Origin: Nocardia pseudovaccinii NBRC 100343
GTDB lineage: Bacteria; Actinomycetota; Actinomycetes; Mycobacteriales; Mycobacteriaceae
NCBI RefSeq assembly: GCF_001613225.1
Contig: NZ_BDBY01000210.1
Coordinates: 1 to 39,173 of the forward strand
Length of the DNA: 39,173 nt
Reading direction: 5' to 3'
Below, one piece after another: positions 1 to 8,661 of this stretch. Below the pieces are notes generated by a model. The model saw only the letters and a list, made by a program, of their open reading frames with translations. It did no database searches and was not told the DNA's origin. The stretch's first letter is position 1. Every line of letters begins with the position of its first letter. A program made the position numbers and the translations under genes.

Positions 1-60
1 GCCCACCGCCAGGAGGGCGAGCACAATGCGTGCCAGCAGCCTCATTCCTGGGAACTTCAA
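1..60 (-). CDS. 5' end of an exported or membrane protein gene (partial)
   Basis: The minus strand opens a frame that runs off the left edge. It reads MKFPGMRLLARIVLALLAVG from a TTG at 60, or MRLLARIVLALLAVG from an ATG at 45. The basic residues followed by an uninterrupted hydrophobic stretch look like a signal peptide or first membrane helix. The TTG start is preferred because a purine-rich GAGAGAGGG lies about 7 bases upstream, while the ATG has its AGGA directly abutting it. The rest of the protein is outside the window, so no function can be given. Confidence 0.55.
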   Translation of the reverse strand, partial: MKFPGMRLLARIVLALLAVG

Positions 61-176
61 CGTGAAACCCTCTCTCACCGAACGTGTTCACGACAGATGT
101 GAACGCGGTGAGGATACCGTCACGGTCGCCCGAACCGCATCAGCAGTTCGGACAACCGACCAAAAGGAGGCGCGGC

Positions 177-290
177 TCAGTACTGCCCGTAGAGTCCGGA
201 CAGTCCCATCAGCGCGAGATCGACGAATTTCGGGATCAGGTTGACCAGGACCATGATTCCTAAACTGTTCACTATCAATGCCTTTCGCAT
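177..290 (-). CDS. possible 37-aa hydrophobic small protein
   Basis: This small frame lies in the otherwise empty 300-base gap between the exported protein gene at the left edge and the coiled-coil gene at 365. It starts MRKALIVNSLGI and ends GLSGLYGQY. Two basic residues are followed by a mostly hydrophobic stretch with Asn, Pro, Lys and Asp in its middle, so a single membrane segment is possible. No good Shine-Dalgarno sequence precedes the ATG at 290; a GTG nine bases upstream is an alternative start. I do not recognise the family. The rest of the gap (61-364) shows nothing else convincing. Confidence 0.3.
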   Translation of the reverse strand: MRKALIVNSLGIMVLVNLIPKFVDLALMGLSGLYGQY

Positions 291-364
291 TACGAACACA
301 TGGACGTTTGTCCAGCATGCGCACTCTGTCGCTTCCGGGGACCCGGTCGTTACGCTTGGCAAGT

Positions 365-1180
365 ATGAGGCTCGAAGAGGTCGCCGTCGACTTGTACGGA
401 TCAGACCCTGGTGAGTTCATCGCCGCCAGGGCGGCACGCGTCGCCGAGGCCAAGGATGCGGGCGATAAGGAGCTCGCGACCGCCGTCGGCAAACTACGTA
501 AGCCGACGGTGGTCGCCTGGACGGTGAACCTGCTGGCCCGTGCCGCACCCGATGATGTCGATGCGCTGCTGCGCCTGGGGACCGCGCTGCGTACGGCGCA
601 ACGCGAATTGTCCGGCGATCAGTTGCGCACACTGACCACGCAGCGGCAGCAAGTGGTCAATGCCCTTGCCAAGCGAGCGGGCGCACTGGCCGCAGATCGC
701 GGGCATCCGGTCACCGAGGGGGTGCTGCGTGAAGTGGGACAGACGCTTACGGCGGCGCTGGCCGATGACGCGGTCGCCGAGCAGGTGCGCAGTGGCACGC
801 TGGCGACGGCGGCGAGTTATGCGGGTTTCGGGCCGGGCGGTGCCGCACTCACCTCCGTAAGCGGAACGGGCGCAAAGAAATCCGCCGAACCCCTCGCAGC
901 GGACAATGCGGGACAGGAACTCGATGAGGCACTCGAAGCCCTCGAATCTGCGTGTGCTGCAAGGGATTCGGCACAGGAAGAAGTCGAAGAGACGACAAAA
1001 CGATTGGCCGAGTGCGAGTCCCGCATCGCGGCATTGCGCGAAGAGCTCGCGCACGCCGAACAGCAGAAGCAATTCGCCCGCACCGCCGATCGCGGTGCGC
1101 AGGACCGACAACGCGCGGCCCAGAAACAACTCGATCGGGCGGAGCGCTGGGTGGAAAAGGCCCGCGAACGCGTCGACTGA
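365..1180 (+). CDS. conserved actinobacterial coiled-coil protein of unknown function
   Basis: The product is 271 aa from the ATG at 365. The frame is open further upstream, but homologous-looking sequence (LEEVAVDLYGSDPGEFIAAR) begins right at this ATG. The N-terminal part has a pattern I know from hypothetical proteins of actinobacteria: LYG..P.EF.AAR, then LRKPTVVAWTVNLLAR near residue 45. The middle is Ala-rich and helical. The last 80-90 residues (LDEALEALESACAARDSAQEEVEETTKRL and onward) are heptad-like and very rich in Glu, Lys, Arg and Gln, which suggests a coiled coil. There is no signal peptide or membrane segment, so it is probably cytosolic. Its stop is 3 bases from the end of the convergent aminopeptidase gene. 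No function can be assigned. Confidence 0.85.
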   Translation: MRLEEVAVDLYGSDPGEFIAARAARVAEAKDAGDKELATAVGKLRKPTVVAWTVNLLARAAPDDVDALLRLGTALRTAQRELSGDQLRTLTTQRQQVVNALAKRAGALAADRGHPVTEGVLREVGQTLTAALADDAVAEQVRSGTLATAASYAGFGPGGAALTSVSGTGAKKSAEPLAADNAGQELDEALEALESACAARDSAQEEVEETTKRLAECESRIAALREELAHAEQQKQFARTADRGAQDRQRAAQKQLDRAERWVEKARERVD

Positions 1181-1183
1181 ACG

Positions 1184-2575
1184 TCAGCCGCGCAATGCGC
1201 CAGGGAAGAGGTACTCGTCCGGGGGCATTGTGGTGCGGTTCAGCCAGGCGTCGAAGAAGCCGGTCAGATCGGCCGGGGATTTCGACTGCATGAAGGTACG
1301 AAACTCCGGCATCGAAGCATTGCCGTAAGCGTGGGCGGCGTTGAATTCCCGGACGGCCGTGAAGAATACGTCGTCGCCGAGTTGTTTGCGCAGGGCGTGC
1401 AGGAACAGCGGGCCGCGATAGTAGACGGAGGTGAATTCATTTCCGACGCCCGGATTTTCCAGCGGGATATCCCAGAATTTCGGCTCGGATCGGTTCTTCC
1501 GAATGGTCTCGCGGTAGGTCGCGTCGACATCCTTTCCCTCCATCCGCTCCGGCCACAGGTAATCGGCGGTATAGCTGGCGAAGCATTCGTTCAGGCATAC
1601 ATCGGACCATTGCCGCACCGACACCGAATCACCCCACCATTGGTGCGCGATTTCGTGCACCGCGGTCGGCAGGTCGGTCCACGGTGCGTAGATCGGACGG
1701 GTCTGGGTCTCCAGCGAGAATTCCAGATCCGCGTCGACGTAGATGCCACCCGCGGTATCGAACGGATAGGGACCGTATAGCGCCTCTTCGAAGTCGATGA
1801 TTTCGGGCAGGCGCTGCTCGGTTTCCCTATTGCGCTCCGCGTTCTCCGCGAAGGCGCTGATCAGCGGGGTTCCGTTGGCGCGGCGCTGTTCGAGGTAGCT
1901 GTAGTGATCGATCGCGACCGTGGTCAGGTAGCCGAGCACCGGTTGATGCGATTCCCAGGTGACGTTGCGCTGCGCACCGACGACCGCGTTCTCGGTCCGC
2001 ACACCGTTGGAAACCACCTCCCATTCCGCGGGAACCGACGCGTGCAGGGTGAAGGTGGCCTTGTCCAACGGGGTGTCGTTGAGCGGATACCAGGTGGTGG
2101 CCGAATGCGGTTCGCCCGCGACGAAGGCGCCGCCGCTGGGCGCGTAGGTCCAGCCCTCGCCTTCGGTGTTCCTGGCTTGCCCGGCGTAGTCGACGGTCAC
2201 CGTGAAGGGCAGGCCGGGCAACAGCGGCAGCAATGGGGTCACCGTCAGTTCGTGTTCGCCGTTGCGGTCGAAGGCGGCGGGCAGGTTGTTCACCGAGACC
2301 ATGCGCACGTCCGGGCCGTTGAAGTCCAGATTGAACATCCGCAGGGGCTGGGTGGCGGTGGCGTCGATCGTGGTCGTGCCGGTGAGCTGATGGCTCGGCG
2401 GGTCGTAGCCGATGGTGACCTCGTAGTGGCCGACGTCGTAGCCGCCATTGCCGTCCAGCGGGTAGTACGGATCGTCCAGCCCCGGCGCGCCGACGAACGG
2501 ATCGGCGTTCGCCGGAACCGGGGCGGCGACCAGTGCGCCGACCAAGGCCGCACACAACCAGCCGGACCACCTCAT
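1184..2575 (-). CDS. secreted M1-family zinc aminopeptidase
   Basis: The product is a metallopeptidase that removes N-terminal residues from peptides outside the cytoplasm. The zinc motif HEXXH appears as HEIAHQWWGDS near residue 306, followed by the third ligand in NECFASYTADYLW, which is the M1 (gluzincin) pattern. The exopeptidase-type substrate strand is present in the divergent form DADLEFSLETQT in place of GGMEN. The N-terminus MRWSGWLCAALVGALVAAPVPANA is a Sec signal peptide with an ANA-type cleavage site. At 463 aa it is about half the usual M1 length, matching short secreted actinobacterial members that lack the C-terminal helical domains. The ATG at 2575 has AAAGGGG upstream; an in-frame GTG at 2602 would lengthen it without adding a better signal sequence. 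Confidence 0.88.
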   Translation of the reverse strand: MRWSGWLCAALVGALVAAPVPANADPFVGAPGLDDPYYPLDGNGGYDVGHYEVTIGYDPPSHQLTGTTTIDATATQPLRMFNLDFNGPDVRMVSVNNLPAAFDRNGEHELTVTPLLPLLPGLPFTVTVDYAGQARNTEGEGWTYAPSGGAFVAGEPHSATTWYPLNDTPLDKATFTLHASVPAEWEVVSNGVRTENAVVGAQRNVTWESHQPVLGYLTTVAIDHYSYLEQRRANGTPLISAFAENAERNRETEQRLPEIIDFEEALYGPYPFDTAGGIYVDADLEFSLETQTRPIYAPWTDLPTAVHEIAHQWWGDSVSVRQWSDVCLNECFASYTADYLWPERMEGKDVDATYRETIRKNRSEPKFWDIPLENPGVGNEFTSVYYRGPLFLHALRKQLGDDVFFTAVREFNAAHAYGNASMPEFRTFMQSKSPADLTGFFDAWLNRTTMPPDEYLFPGALRG

Positions 2576-2627
2576 ACGACCACCACCCCTTTCATGGCCC
2601 ACCTGACCTCGGTGGATGGTAGTCGCT

Positions 2628-3263
2628 TCAGTCGGCGCTACCGCTGAGCGCCACCGACGCGCCGAGGCCGAAGATCATCGCACCGCCCGCACCGCCGACC
2701 GCCTCCAGTCGTTGCGGCGAGCGCGCGAACCAGGTGCGTGCCGATGCGGCGAGCAGGCCCCAAGCGCTATCGGAGATCAATGCGATCGCCAGGAAGATGG
2801 AGCCGAGGATCAGGAATTGCAACTGCAGCGAACCCGCCGACGGTTCGGCGAAATGCGGCAGTACCGCCGAGAAGAAGACGATCGCCTTGGGATTGGTCAG
2901 CCCGACGAACACGCTCTGCCGAAAGACCTTGGCATCGGCGGGGTCGAGCTGCGCGTTCAGCGCCGCCCGCAACGCCTTGCGCTCGCGGATCGCCTGGATG
3001 CCGAGGTACATCAGATAGAGCGCACCGGCGAACTTGACCACGGTGAGCGCGAGCGCCGAGGCCGCGAGCAGAGTGCCGAGGCCCACCGAGACCAGCAGCA
3101 GCGCGATGAAAACGCCCGCGGAATGACCGAATACCGAGACCAGGGCGGCGCGGCGGCCGAGCGCGAGGGCCCGGCCAATGGTGAAGAGCACACCCGGCCC
3201 GGGGATGACGATGATGACAATCGATGCGGCGATGAAAGCCAGCAGGTTGGACGCCGGAACCAT
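2628..3263 (-). CDS. LysE/RhtB-family amino acid exporter
   Basis: This is a 211-aa polytopic membrane protein of the LysE superfamily, which exports amino acids or related small solutes. The N-terminal family signature IVIPGPGVLFTIGRALALGRRAAL is present, followed by about five further hydrophobic segments and the loop LTNPKAIVFFSAVLPHF typical of the family. The length (about 205-215 aa) is normal. The substrate cannot be read from sequence. It lies 39 bases downstream of the DUF3239 gene on the same strand and may be co-transcribed with it. A second paralogue lies at 5981-6625 on the other strand. Confidence 0.88.
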   Translation of the reverse strand: MVPASNLLAFIAASIVIIVIPGPGVLFTIGRALALGRRAALVSVFGHSAGVFIALLLVSVGLGTLLAASALALTVVKFAGALYLMYLGIQAIRERKALRAALNAQLDPADAKVFRQSVFVGLTNPKAIVFFSAVLPHFAEPSAGSLQLQFLILGSIFLAIALISDSAWGLLAASARTWFARSPQRLEAVGGAGGAMIFGLGASVALSGSAD

Positions 3264-3302
3264 TTACCGAGTCTATTCGGCGGCGCAAGCGAATTCGGCT
3301 GA

Positions 3303-3971
3303 TCAGGAGCCCAGGTCACCGGGCAGCTGGTGCGGGTCGAGCAGCAACCGTTTGGCAGAGGTGCGCCGCACCTTGTCGGCGAGTTCCAGATTGTCGGTGA
3401 GCAATCGCCATTCGACCTCGCTGATGGCCGCCCGCGCCCGATCGATGACGGTGTCGTCGCGAGTGCCCCAGGCGATCGGCATGGCGCTGACCGACTGCCA
3501 GCGCTCGCCGACCTGACGCGGCGCCCGATCGGTGCGCACCGCGACCGACGGCACCCGCTCACCCGCCCGCTTCTCGTGCCCCGGCAGATCCCGGACCTTC
3601 CTGATCACCAAGGCATAGCGCGGGTCGTGGGTCTCCGGTTTCGAGACATCGACCAGTGCGAGCAGCACCACCCCGCCCGGATGCGTCTCGGAGACGACCG
3701 CAGGGACCAGTTCACCGTCGGCATAGAGCTTGTCGATGCTGGAGCGGTGCGGTGTCCAGAACGCCACCCACAGCGCGACGACCGCGCCGAGTGCGAATGC
3801 GATCGCCAGCAGATAGGCCCACGGATGGTTGAGCCAGATCAGATACGCGGTGCCGGTCGCGGCGATGACGGCGGCCGCGATCGCCATGACCCGCAGTCGA
3901 CGTAGGTCGGCGAAGACTTCGTTGACCGCATGGGCGTGCTGCCGGTCCACCGCGAATTCGAAGCGTCGCAC
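3303..3971 (-). CDS. DUF3239 membrane-anchored protein
   Basis: The product is 222 aa with a GTG start at 3971 preceded by AGGA at a spacing of about 7. Residues 1-28 are hydrophilic. Two adjacent membrane helices follow (VMAIAAAVIAATGTAYLIWL and WAYLLAIAFALGAVVALWVAF). The remaining soluble domain contains VVSETHPGGVVLLALVDVSK and RYALVIRKVRDLPGHE. This layout and these motifs fit the DUF3239 family, which I know from Mycobacteriales and whose biochemical role is unknown. The C-terminal domain probably faces the cytosol. It sits between the XPB helicase gene and a LysE exporter on the same strand. The family name is from memory. Confidence 0.7.
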   Translation of the reverse strand: MRRFEFAVDRQHAHAVNEVFADLRRLRVMAIAAAVIAATGTAYLIWLNHPWAYLLAIAFALGAVVALWVAFWTPHRSSIDKLYADGELVPAVVSETHPGGVVLLALVDVSKPETHDPRYALVIRKVRDLPGHEKRAGERVPSVAVRTDRAPRQVGERWQSVSAMPIAWGTRDDTVIDRARAAISEVEWRLLTDNLELADKVRRTSAKRLLLDPHQLPGDLGS

Positions 3972-3993
3972 GTCTTATTCCTAGCATACGTAT

Positions 3994-4010
3994 CGGAGGT
4001 AATTCCTCCG
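3994..4010. terminator. short hairpin after the XPB helicase gene
   Basis: CGGAGG and CCTCCG form a perfect 6-bp stem around TAATT, directly after the TAA stop of the helicase gene and before the DUF3239 start. There is no T-run, so it may be a weak terminator or a processing/stability hairpin. Confidence 0.35.
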
Positions 4011-4011
4011 C

Positions 4012-5670
4012 TTATCCGATGGCCGGTCCCAGCAAGTCGTCGGCATCCGTAATGCGATACGCGTAACCCTGTTCGGCGAGGAAACGCTGCCGGTGCGCGG
4101 CATATTCGGCGTCCAGGGTGTCACGTGCGACGACCGAATAGAAGTGGGCTTGGCCACCATCGTGTTTCGGCCGCAACAGTCGACCGAGCCGTTGCGCTTC
4201 CTCCTGACGCGAACCGAATGTTCCCGAAACCTGCACCGCGACAGAGGCTTCAGGCAAATCGATGGAAAAGTTCGCGACCTTGCTCACCACAAGCACCGGA
4301 ATCTCACCGCGCCGGAAGGCATCGAAAAGTTCTTCGCGCTCTTTGGTTTTCGTCGAACCTTGAATTACCGGCGCATTGAGATCCGCGCCGAGTTCGTCGA
4401 GTTGATCCAGATACGCGCCGATCACCAAGGTCTGCGCATCCTTGTGCTGAGCCAGAATCGATTCCACCACAGGGATTTTCGTGCGCGCGGTGGAACAGAG
4501 CTTGTAGCGCTCTTCGGGCTCGGCGGTTGCGTACGCCATCCGCTCGGCATCGGTGAGGGTGACCCGGACCTCGATGCAGTCGGCGGGGGCGATCCAGCCC
4601 TGCGCCTCGATGTCCTTCCACGGCGCGTCGTAGCGCTTGGGTCCGATCAGCGAGAACACATCACCCTCGCGGCCGTCCTCGCGGACCAGGGTCGCGGTCA
4701 GACCTAGCCTGCGCCGCGATTGCAGATCGGCGGTCATCCGGAAGACCGGCGCGGGCAGCAGGTGCACCTCGTCGTAGATGACCAGGCCCCAATCGCGGCT
4801 GTCGAAGAGTTCGAGGTGCTTGTATTCGCCCTTGGTGCGGCGGGTGATCACCTGATAGGTGGCGATAGTAACCGGACGGATTTCCTTGCGCTCGCCGGAG
4901 TATTCGCCGATTTCGTCCTCGGTCAACGAGGTCCGGGCAAGCAGCTCACGCCGCCACTGCCGTCCGGCCACCGTATTGGTGACCAGGATCAGCGTCGTGG
5001 CCTGCGCCTTGGCCATCGCGGCCGCGCCGACCATCGTCTTGCCCGCACCACACGGCAGCACCACGACACCCGAACCACCGGCCCAGAACGAATCGGCCGC
5101 CATCTCCTGGTAATCGCGCAGATGCCACTTCCCGCCGGTGTAATCCAGCTCGATCGGATGTGCCTCGCCGTCGACGTAGCCCGCCAGATCCTCAGCCGGC
5201 CAGCCGATCTTCAGCAGCATCTGCTTGATCCGGCCGCGCTCGGACGGATGCACGACCACGGTGTCCTCATCGACGCGGGCGCCGAGCATCGGGGCGATCT
5301 TCTTGTGCCGCAGCACTTCCTCGAGCACCGCGCGATCCAGACTGACCAGCGTCAACCCGTGCGCCGGATTCTTCACCAGCTGCAACCGGCCGTACCTGGC
5401 CATGGTGTCCACGATGTCGACCAGCAGCGGCTGCGGCACCGCATACCGCGAGTAGCTGACCAGGGCATCCACTACCTGCTCGGCATCATGACCCGCCGCC
5501 CGCGCATTCCACAGCGCCAGTGGCGTCACCCGGTAGGTGTGCACATGCTCCGGTGCCCGCTCCAATTCCGCGAACGGCGCGATGGCCTGCCGCGCCACCC
5601 CGGCCAACTCGTGGTCGACCTCCAAGAGCAGCGTCTTGTCACTCTGAACGATCAGCGGACCGTCGGTCAC
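4012..5670 (-). CDS. xpb: XPB-type DNA repair helicase
   Basis: The product is a 3'-5' superfamily 2 DNA helicase of the archaeal/bacterial XPB group, thought to act in DNA repair. Motifs are in order: Walker A PCGAGKT near residue 208, DEVH near 300, LTATLVREDG (motif III plus the RED motif) near 322, and QRLGRLLRP (motif VI) near 495. An N-terminal damage-recognition-like domain precedes them. The GTG at 5670 is chosen because GAGGAGA lies just upstream and the 552-aa product fits the roughly 540-550 aa of mycobacterial homologues (Rv0861c/ercc3). The frame stays open to 6054, but that extension shows no family similarity. It is divergent from the exporter at 5981. Confidence 0.95.
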   Translation of the reverse strand: MTDGPLIVQSDKTLLLEVDHELAGVARQAIAPFAELERAPEHVHTYRVTPLALWNARAAGHDAEQVVDALVSYSRYAVPQPLLVDIVDTMARYGRLQLVKNPAHGLTLVSLDRAVLEEVLRHKKIAPMLGARVDEDTVVVHPSERGRIKQMLLKIGWPAEDLAGYVDGEAHPIELDYTGGKWHLRDYQEMAADSFWAGGSGVVVLPCGAGKTMVGAAAMAKAQATTLILVTNTVAGRQWRRELLARTSLTEDEIGEYSGERKEIRPVTIATYQVITRRTKGEYKHLELFDSRDWGLVIYDEVHLLPAPVFRMTADLQSRRRLGLTATLVREDGREGDVFSLIGPKRYDAPWKDIEAQGWIAPADCIEVRVTLTDAERMAYATAEPEERYKLCSTARTKIPVVESILAQHKDAQTLVIGAYLDQLDELGADLNAPVIQGSTKTKEREELFDAFRRGEIPVLVVSKVANFSIDLPEASVAVQVSGTFGSRQEEAQRLGRLLRPKHDGGQAHFYSVVARDTLDAEYAAHRQRFLAEQGYAYRITDADDLLGPAIG

Positions 5671-5980
5671 AGTCTCTCCTCGTATACGGCGCGTCCGGCG
5701 TTGTCGGATCGCTCGTGCGACTCCGGCCCATTCTCCCCGATGCCACCGACAACCCATCCGACGCGGCATCGATCCTGCCCCCGACGGGCGTAGCTTGCGT
5801 TGGCTTCGCACATAGAGCGTGCGAGCAGCCTGTTTTGTTCCGGGACGATGCACCGACCACCCATTCTCGTCCGGATACCGCGGGATCGAGACACGACTGG
5901 GCGATGACGTCACCCGGTCGGTCCAGCGGTATCCGACTGGACCGAGACATCGACAGGGAGTGCGGGTGAGGATCGGGGCC
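5671..5980. other. divergent intergenic region, no gene seen
   Basis: These 310 bases separate the helicase start from the LysE-type exporter start. Several overlapping open frames exist on both strands, but none has family resemblance or a convincing ribosome binding site. It presumably holds the two divergent promoters; I could not place either with confidence. Confidence 0.5.
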
Positions 5981-6625
5981 ATGATCGAGACTGCTGCGTT
6001 ATTCGGAGTGGCGGCGGCCGCGTTGGGGATGGTGCTCACACCGGGACCGAACATGATGTATCTGGTATCGCGCAGCGTTTCGCAGGGACGGCGGGCCGGA
6101 TTGGTGTCGCTCGGGGGTGTGGCAGCCGGATTCGGGGTCTACTTGGCGGCGGCCACAGCGGGGATCACCGCAGTGTTCGCGGTCGTGCCCGGCCTGTATC
6201 TGGCGGTGAAGCTGGCGGGCGCGGGATACCTGTTGTGGCTGGCCTGGCAGGCAGTGCGGCCCGGGGGGACCTCGGTCTTCGCACCCGCCGAGTTGCCGCC
6301 GGATCCGACGCGGCGATTGTTCACCATGGGCTTGGTCACCAATCTGCTGAATCCGAAGATCGCGATTATGTACATGGCCTTGATCCCGCAATTCGTGACG
6401 CCCGAGCACGGTCGGGTGTGGTTGCAGAGTCTGTGCCTCGGGTCGGTGCAGATCGCGGTGGCATTGACGGTGAACGGGCTGATCGTGCTGGGTGCGGGCG
6501 GGATCGCCGCCTTTCTGACCGGTCGGCCGCTGTGGTTGCGGATCCAGCGCTATTTCATGGGCACGATGCTCGGCGGGATCGCGGTACTGGTCGCGACCGA
6601 CCGCGCGCGGCCGATGCCTGCCTGA
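5981..6625 (+). CDS. LysE/RhtB-family exporter, second copy
   Basis: This is a 214-aa membrane protein with the family N-terminus (GMVLTPGPNMMYLVSRSVSQGRRAGL), a helix pair around residues 40-90, and the diagnostic loop NLLNPKIAIMYMALIPQF near residue 125. It probably exports an amino acid or another small solute; the substrate is unknown. The ATG at 5981 is used. An in-frame GTG at 5966 with AGGGAG upstream is equally possible and would add five residues (VRIGA). It is only distantly similar to the other LysE-type protein in this window and is followed closely by the TRIC-like gene on the same strand. Confidence 0.88.
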   Translation: MIETAALFGVAAAALGMVLTPGPNMMYLVSRSVSQGRRAGLVSLGGVAAGFGVYLAAATAGITAVFAVVPGLYLAVKLAGAGYLLWLAWQAVRPGGTSVFAPAELPPDPTRRLFTMGLVTNLLNPKIAIMYMALIPQFVTPEHGRVWLQSLCLGSVQIAVALTVNGLIVLGAGGIAAFLTGRPLWLRIQRYFMGTMLGGIAVLVATDRARPMPA

Positions 6626-6653
6626 GCCCCGGTGCCGCTGGATATGTGATCGT

Positions 6654-7310
6654 GTGCGCATGGCGCATTTCGATTCCGCGGTGAACACCGCGCAGCACGT
6701 CGGGGAGCTGTTCGGCGTCTTCGCCTTCGCGACCTCGGGGGCGCTGCTCGCGGTGCGGCGCGGATTCGACGTATTCGGGATCGTGGTGCTGGCCTGCAGT
6801 ACGGCGCTCGGTGGCGGTGTCATTCGGGATCTGGTGATCGGCCGGACACCACCCGCGTCGTTCGTCGATCTCAGTTACCTGTGGACCGCGCTGCTCGCGG
6901 CCGCGGTCATCTTCTTCTGGCATCCGTCGCCGCGCGTGACCGGCGGTCCGCTGGGGGTGGCCGATGCCTTCGGGCTGGGGCTGTTCTGTGTGACCGGCAC
7001 GGTGATCGCCTACAACCACGGTCTCGGCGCGCCCTCGGCCACACTGCTCGGATTGGTCACCGCGATCGGCGGCGGAGTGATCCGCGATCTGCTCGGCGGA
7101 CAGACGCCGAGTGTGCTGATACCCGAGCAGATCTATGCGGTACCAGCACTTTTCGGTGCCACCGCGACCGCGACACTACTGCATTTCAATGCCTACAACC
7201 CGATCACCGGCGCCTGCGCCGCGCTCGGCGCCATCGTATTTCGCCTGCTCGCGATGCGGTACGACTGGCACGCACCGCAGGCGCGGCGGCGTCCCCAGGA
7301 CCGGGCCTAG
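6654..7310 (+). CDS. TRIC/UPF0126-family membrane protein (cation channel or glycine transporter type)
   Basis: The product is 218 aa with two tandem repeats of three membrane helices. Each repeat carries the signature GGGVIRDL: TALGGGVIRDLVIGRTPP near residue 50 and TAIGGGVIRDLLGGQTPS near 140. This is the hallmark of the UPF0126/TRIC family. Bacterial members have been described as K+-conducting TRIC channels and, in one case, as a glycine transporter. The start is a GTG at 6654 or an ATG at 6660; neither has a clear ribosome binding site. Its stop overlaps the stop of the convergent aminotransferase gene by 4 bases. Confidence 0.9.
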   Translation: MRMAHFDSAVNTAQHVGELFGVFAFATSGALLAVRRGFDVFGIVVLACSTALGGGVIRDLVIGRTPPASFVDLSYLWTALLAAAVIFFWHPSPRVTGGPLGVADAFGLGLFCVTGTVIAYNHGLGAPSATLLGLVTAIGGGVIRDLLGGQTPSVLIPEQIYAVPALFGATATATLLHFNAYNPITGACAALGAIVFRLLAMRYDWHAPQARRRPQDRA

Positions 7311-8485
7311 CCCACTCGAACACCCGCGCGGAGTCGGCGCACGCCCTCGTCGAGGGTTTCGTCGCGTTTGCAGAATGTGAAGCGCACCAGGTGATTCCAC
7401 GCCTCGACGTGGTCGGCGAAGGCGATGAGCGGCACGGCCGCGACACCCAGCCGAGCCGGTAGTTCCCGGCAGAAGGCCAAGCCGTCGGTTGCCCCCATCG
7501 GCGTGATATCCGCGCAGATGAAATAGCCGCCCGCGCTCTCCTTCACCCCGAAGCCGGTGTCCTTCAGCGCGGCGGCGAGCCGGAGTCGCTTGTCCGACAG
7601 CGTGTCTCGCAGTGCGGCGACCCAGTCGAGTTCATTGTTCAGCGCGTGCGCGACGGCCGGTTGGAACGGCCCACCCGCCACGAAGGTCAGGAACTGTTTG
7701 GCCGCGAGCACACCGTCGATGAGTTCGGCCGGACCGAGCGCCCAGCCGGTCTTCCAACCGGTGACGCTGAAAGTCTTTGCCGCGCTGGACACTACGACGG
7801 TGCGCTCGGCCATACCGGGCAGGGTGGCGAGGCTGATGTGCTCGTTGCCGTCGTAGACGAGGTGTTCGTAGACCTCGTCGGTGAGCACCAATAGGTCGTG
7901 CTCGCAGGCGATTTCGGCGATCGCGGTCAAATCGGCGCGGTCGAGCACGGTGCCGGTCGGGTTGTGTGGTGAATTGACGATCAGCATCCTGGTCGCGGGC
8001 GTGATGGCGGCGCGCAGGCTGTCCAGGTCGAGCACGAAGCGGTCACCGTCGGCGACGAGATGGGCCGTGCGCCGCCGCGCTCCGGCCAGCGCGACCGCGG
8101 CCGCATAGGAGTCGTAGTAGGGCTCGATCAGCACGACCTCTCGGCCGGGCTCCACCAGGCCGAGCACGGCGGCACTGATCGCCTCCGTCGCACCGACGGT
8201 GACCAGGACCTGCGTGTCCGGGTCGTACTGGGTGCCGTAGCGGCGGGCCCGGTCGGCGGCGATGGCGCGCCGCAGGATCGGCATACCGCGGCCGGGCGGG
8301 TACTGGTTCAGCCCGTCGGCGATGGCCTGACGCGCGACCTCGAGCATGCCCGCGGGTCCGTCGGTATCCGGAAAGCCCTGACCCAGGTTGATCGCCTCGT
8401 GCCGGACGGCTAATTCGGTCATCTCCGCGAAGATCGTGGAGGCGAAGGGGCGCAGGCGGGCGACGGTCGCGGGTTGCGAGGACAT
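7307..8485 (-). CDS. dapC: PLP-dependent aminotransferase, DapC type
   Basis: This is a 392-aa fold-type I aminotransferase. The PLP lysine sits in SSAAKTFSVTGWKTGW near residue 235. Other family motifs are NLGQGFPDTDGP near the N-terminus, NQYPPGRG, NSPHNPTG and TDEVYEHLVYDG. It ends with the Arg-containing LVRFTFCKRDETLDEGVRRL. It closely resembles what I remember of M. tuberculosis Rv0858c (DapC), N-succinyldiaminopimelate aminotransferase of lysine and diaminopimelate synthesis; the nearby XPB helicase supports that synteny. Related class I enzymes of similar sequence (methionine or kynurenine aminotransferases) cannot be excluded. The gene ends tail to tail with the TRIC-like gene. Confidence 0.85.
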   Translation of the reverse strand: MSSQPATVARLRPFASTIFAEMTELAVRHEAINLGQGFPDTDGPAGMLEVARQAIADGLNQYPPGRGMPILRRAIAADRARRYGTQYDPDTQVLVTVGATEAISAAVLGLVEPGREVVLIEPYYDSYAAAVALAGARRRTAHLVADGDRFVLDLDSLRAAITPATRMLIVNSPHNPTGTVLDRADLTAIAEIACEHDLLVLTDEVYEHLVYDGNEHISLATLPGMAERTVVVSSAAKTFSVTGWKTGWALGPAELIDGVLAAKQFLTFVAGGPFQPAVAHALNNELDWVAALRDTLSDKRLRLAAALKDTGFGVKESAGGYFICADITPMGATDGLAFCRELPARLGVAAVPLIAFADHVEAWNHLVRFTFCKRDETLDEGVRRLRAGVRVG

Positions 8486-8624
8486 ATCCGGAGAGTAGCC
8501 CAGCGATCGCCATTGTTGCCAATAGATAGCGAAAGGCTATATTTCACTTTTGGATTGTCCTCTCTACCTGCATGGTTGTGCGGTGTCCCAACGGCGTCTA
8601 GCCTCACCGTGTTCTACCTCACAA

Positions 8625-8643
8625 ACCGCCGACCTGCGGCGGT
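8625..8643 (+). promoter_or_regulatory. hairpin just upstream of the ribosome binding site of the small 67-aa gene
   Basis: ACCGCCG and CGGCGGT form a perfect 7-bp stem with a 5-base loop. The GAAAGGGG ribosome binding site begins 6 bases after it. The position suggests an effect on translation or on 5' mRNA stability; this is inferred from structure only. Confidence 0.35.
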
Positions 8644-8661
8644 AGCTCGAAAGGGGCGCTT

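Noticed and set aside
5671..6054. N-terminal extension of the XPB helicase frame
   Set aside because: No family sequence lies upstream of the GTG at 5670, which has a good ribosome binding site and gives the normal length.
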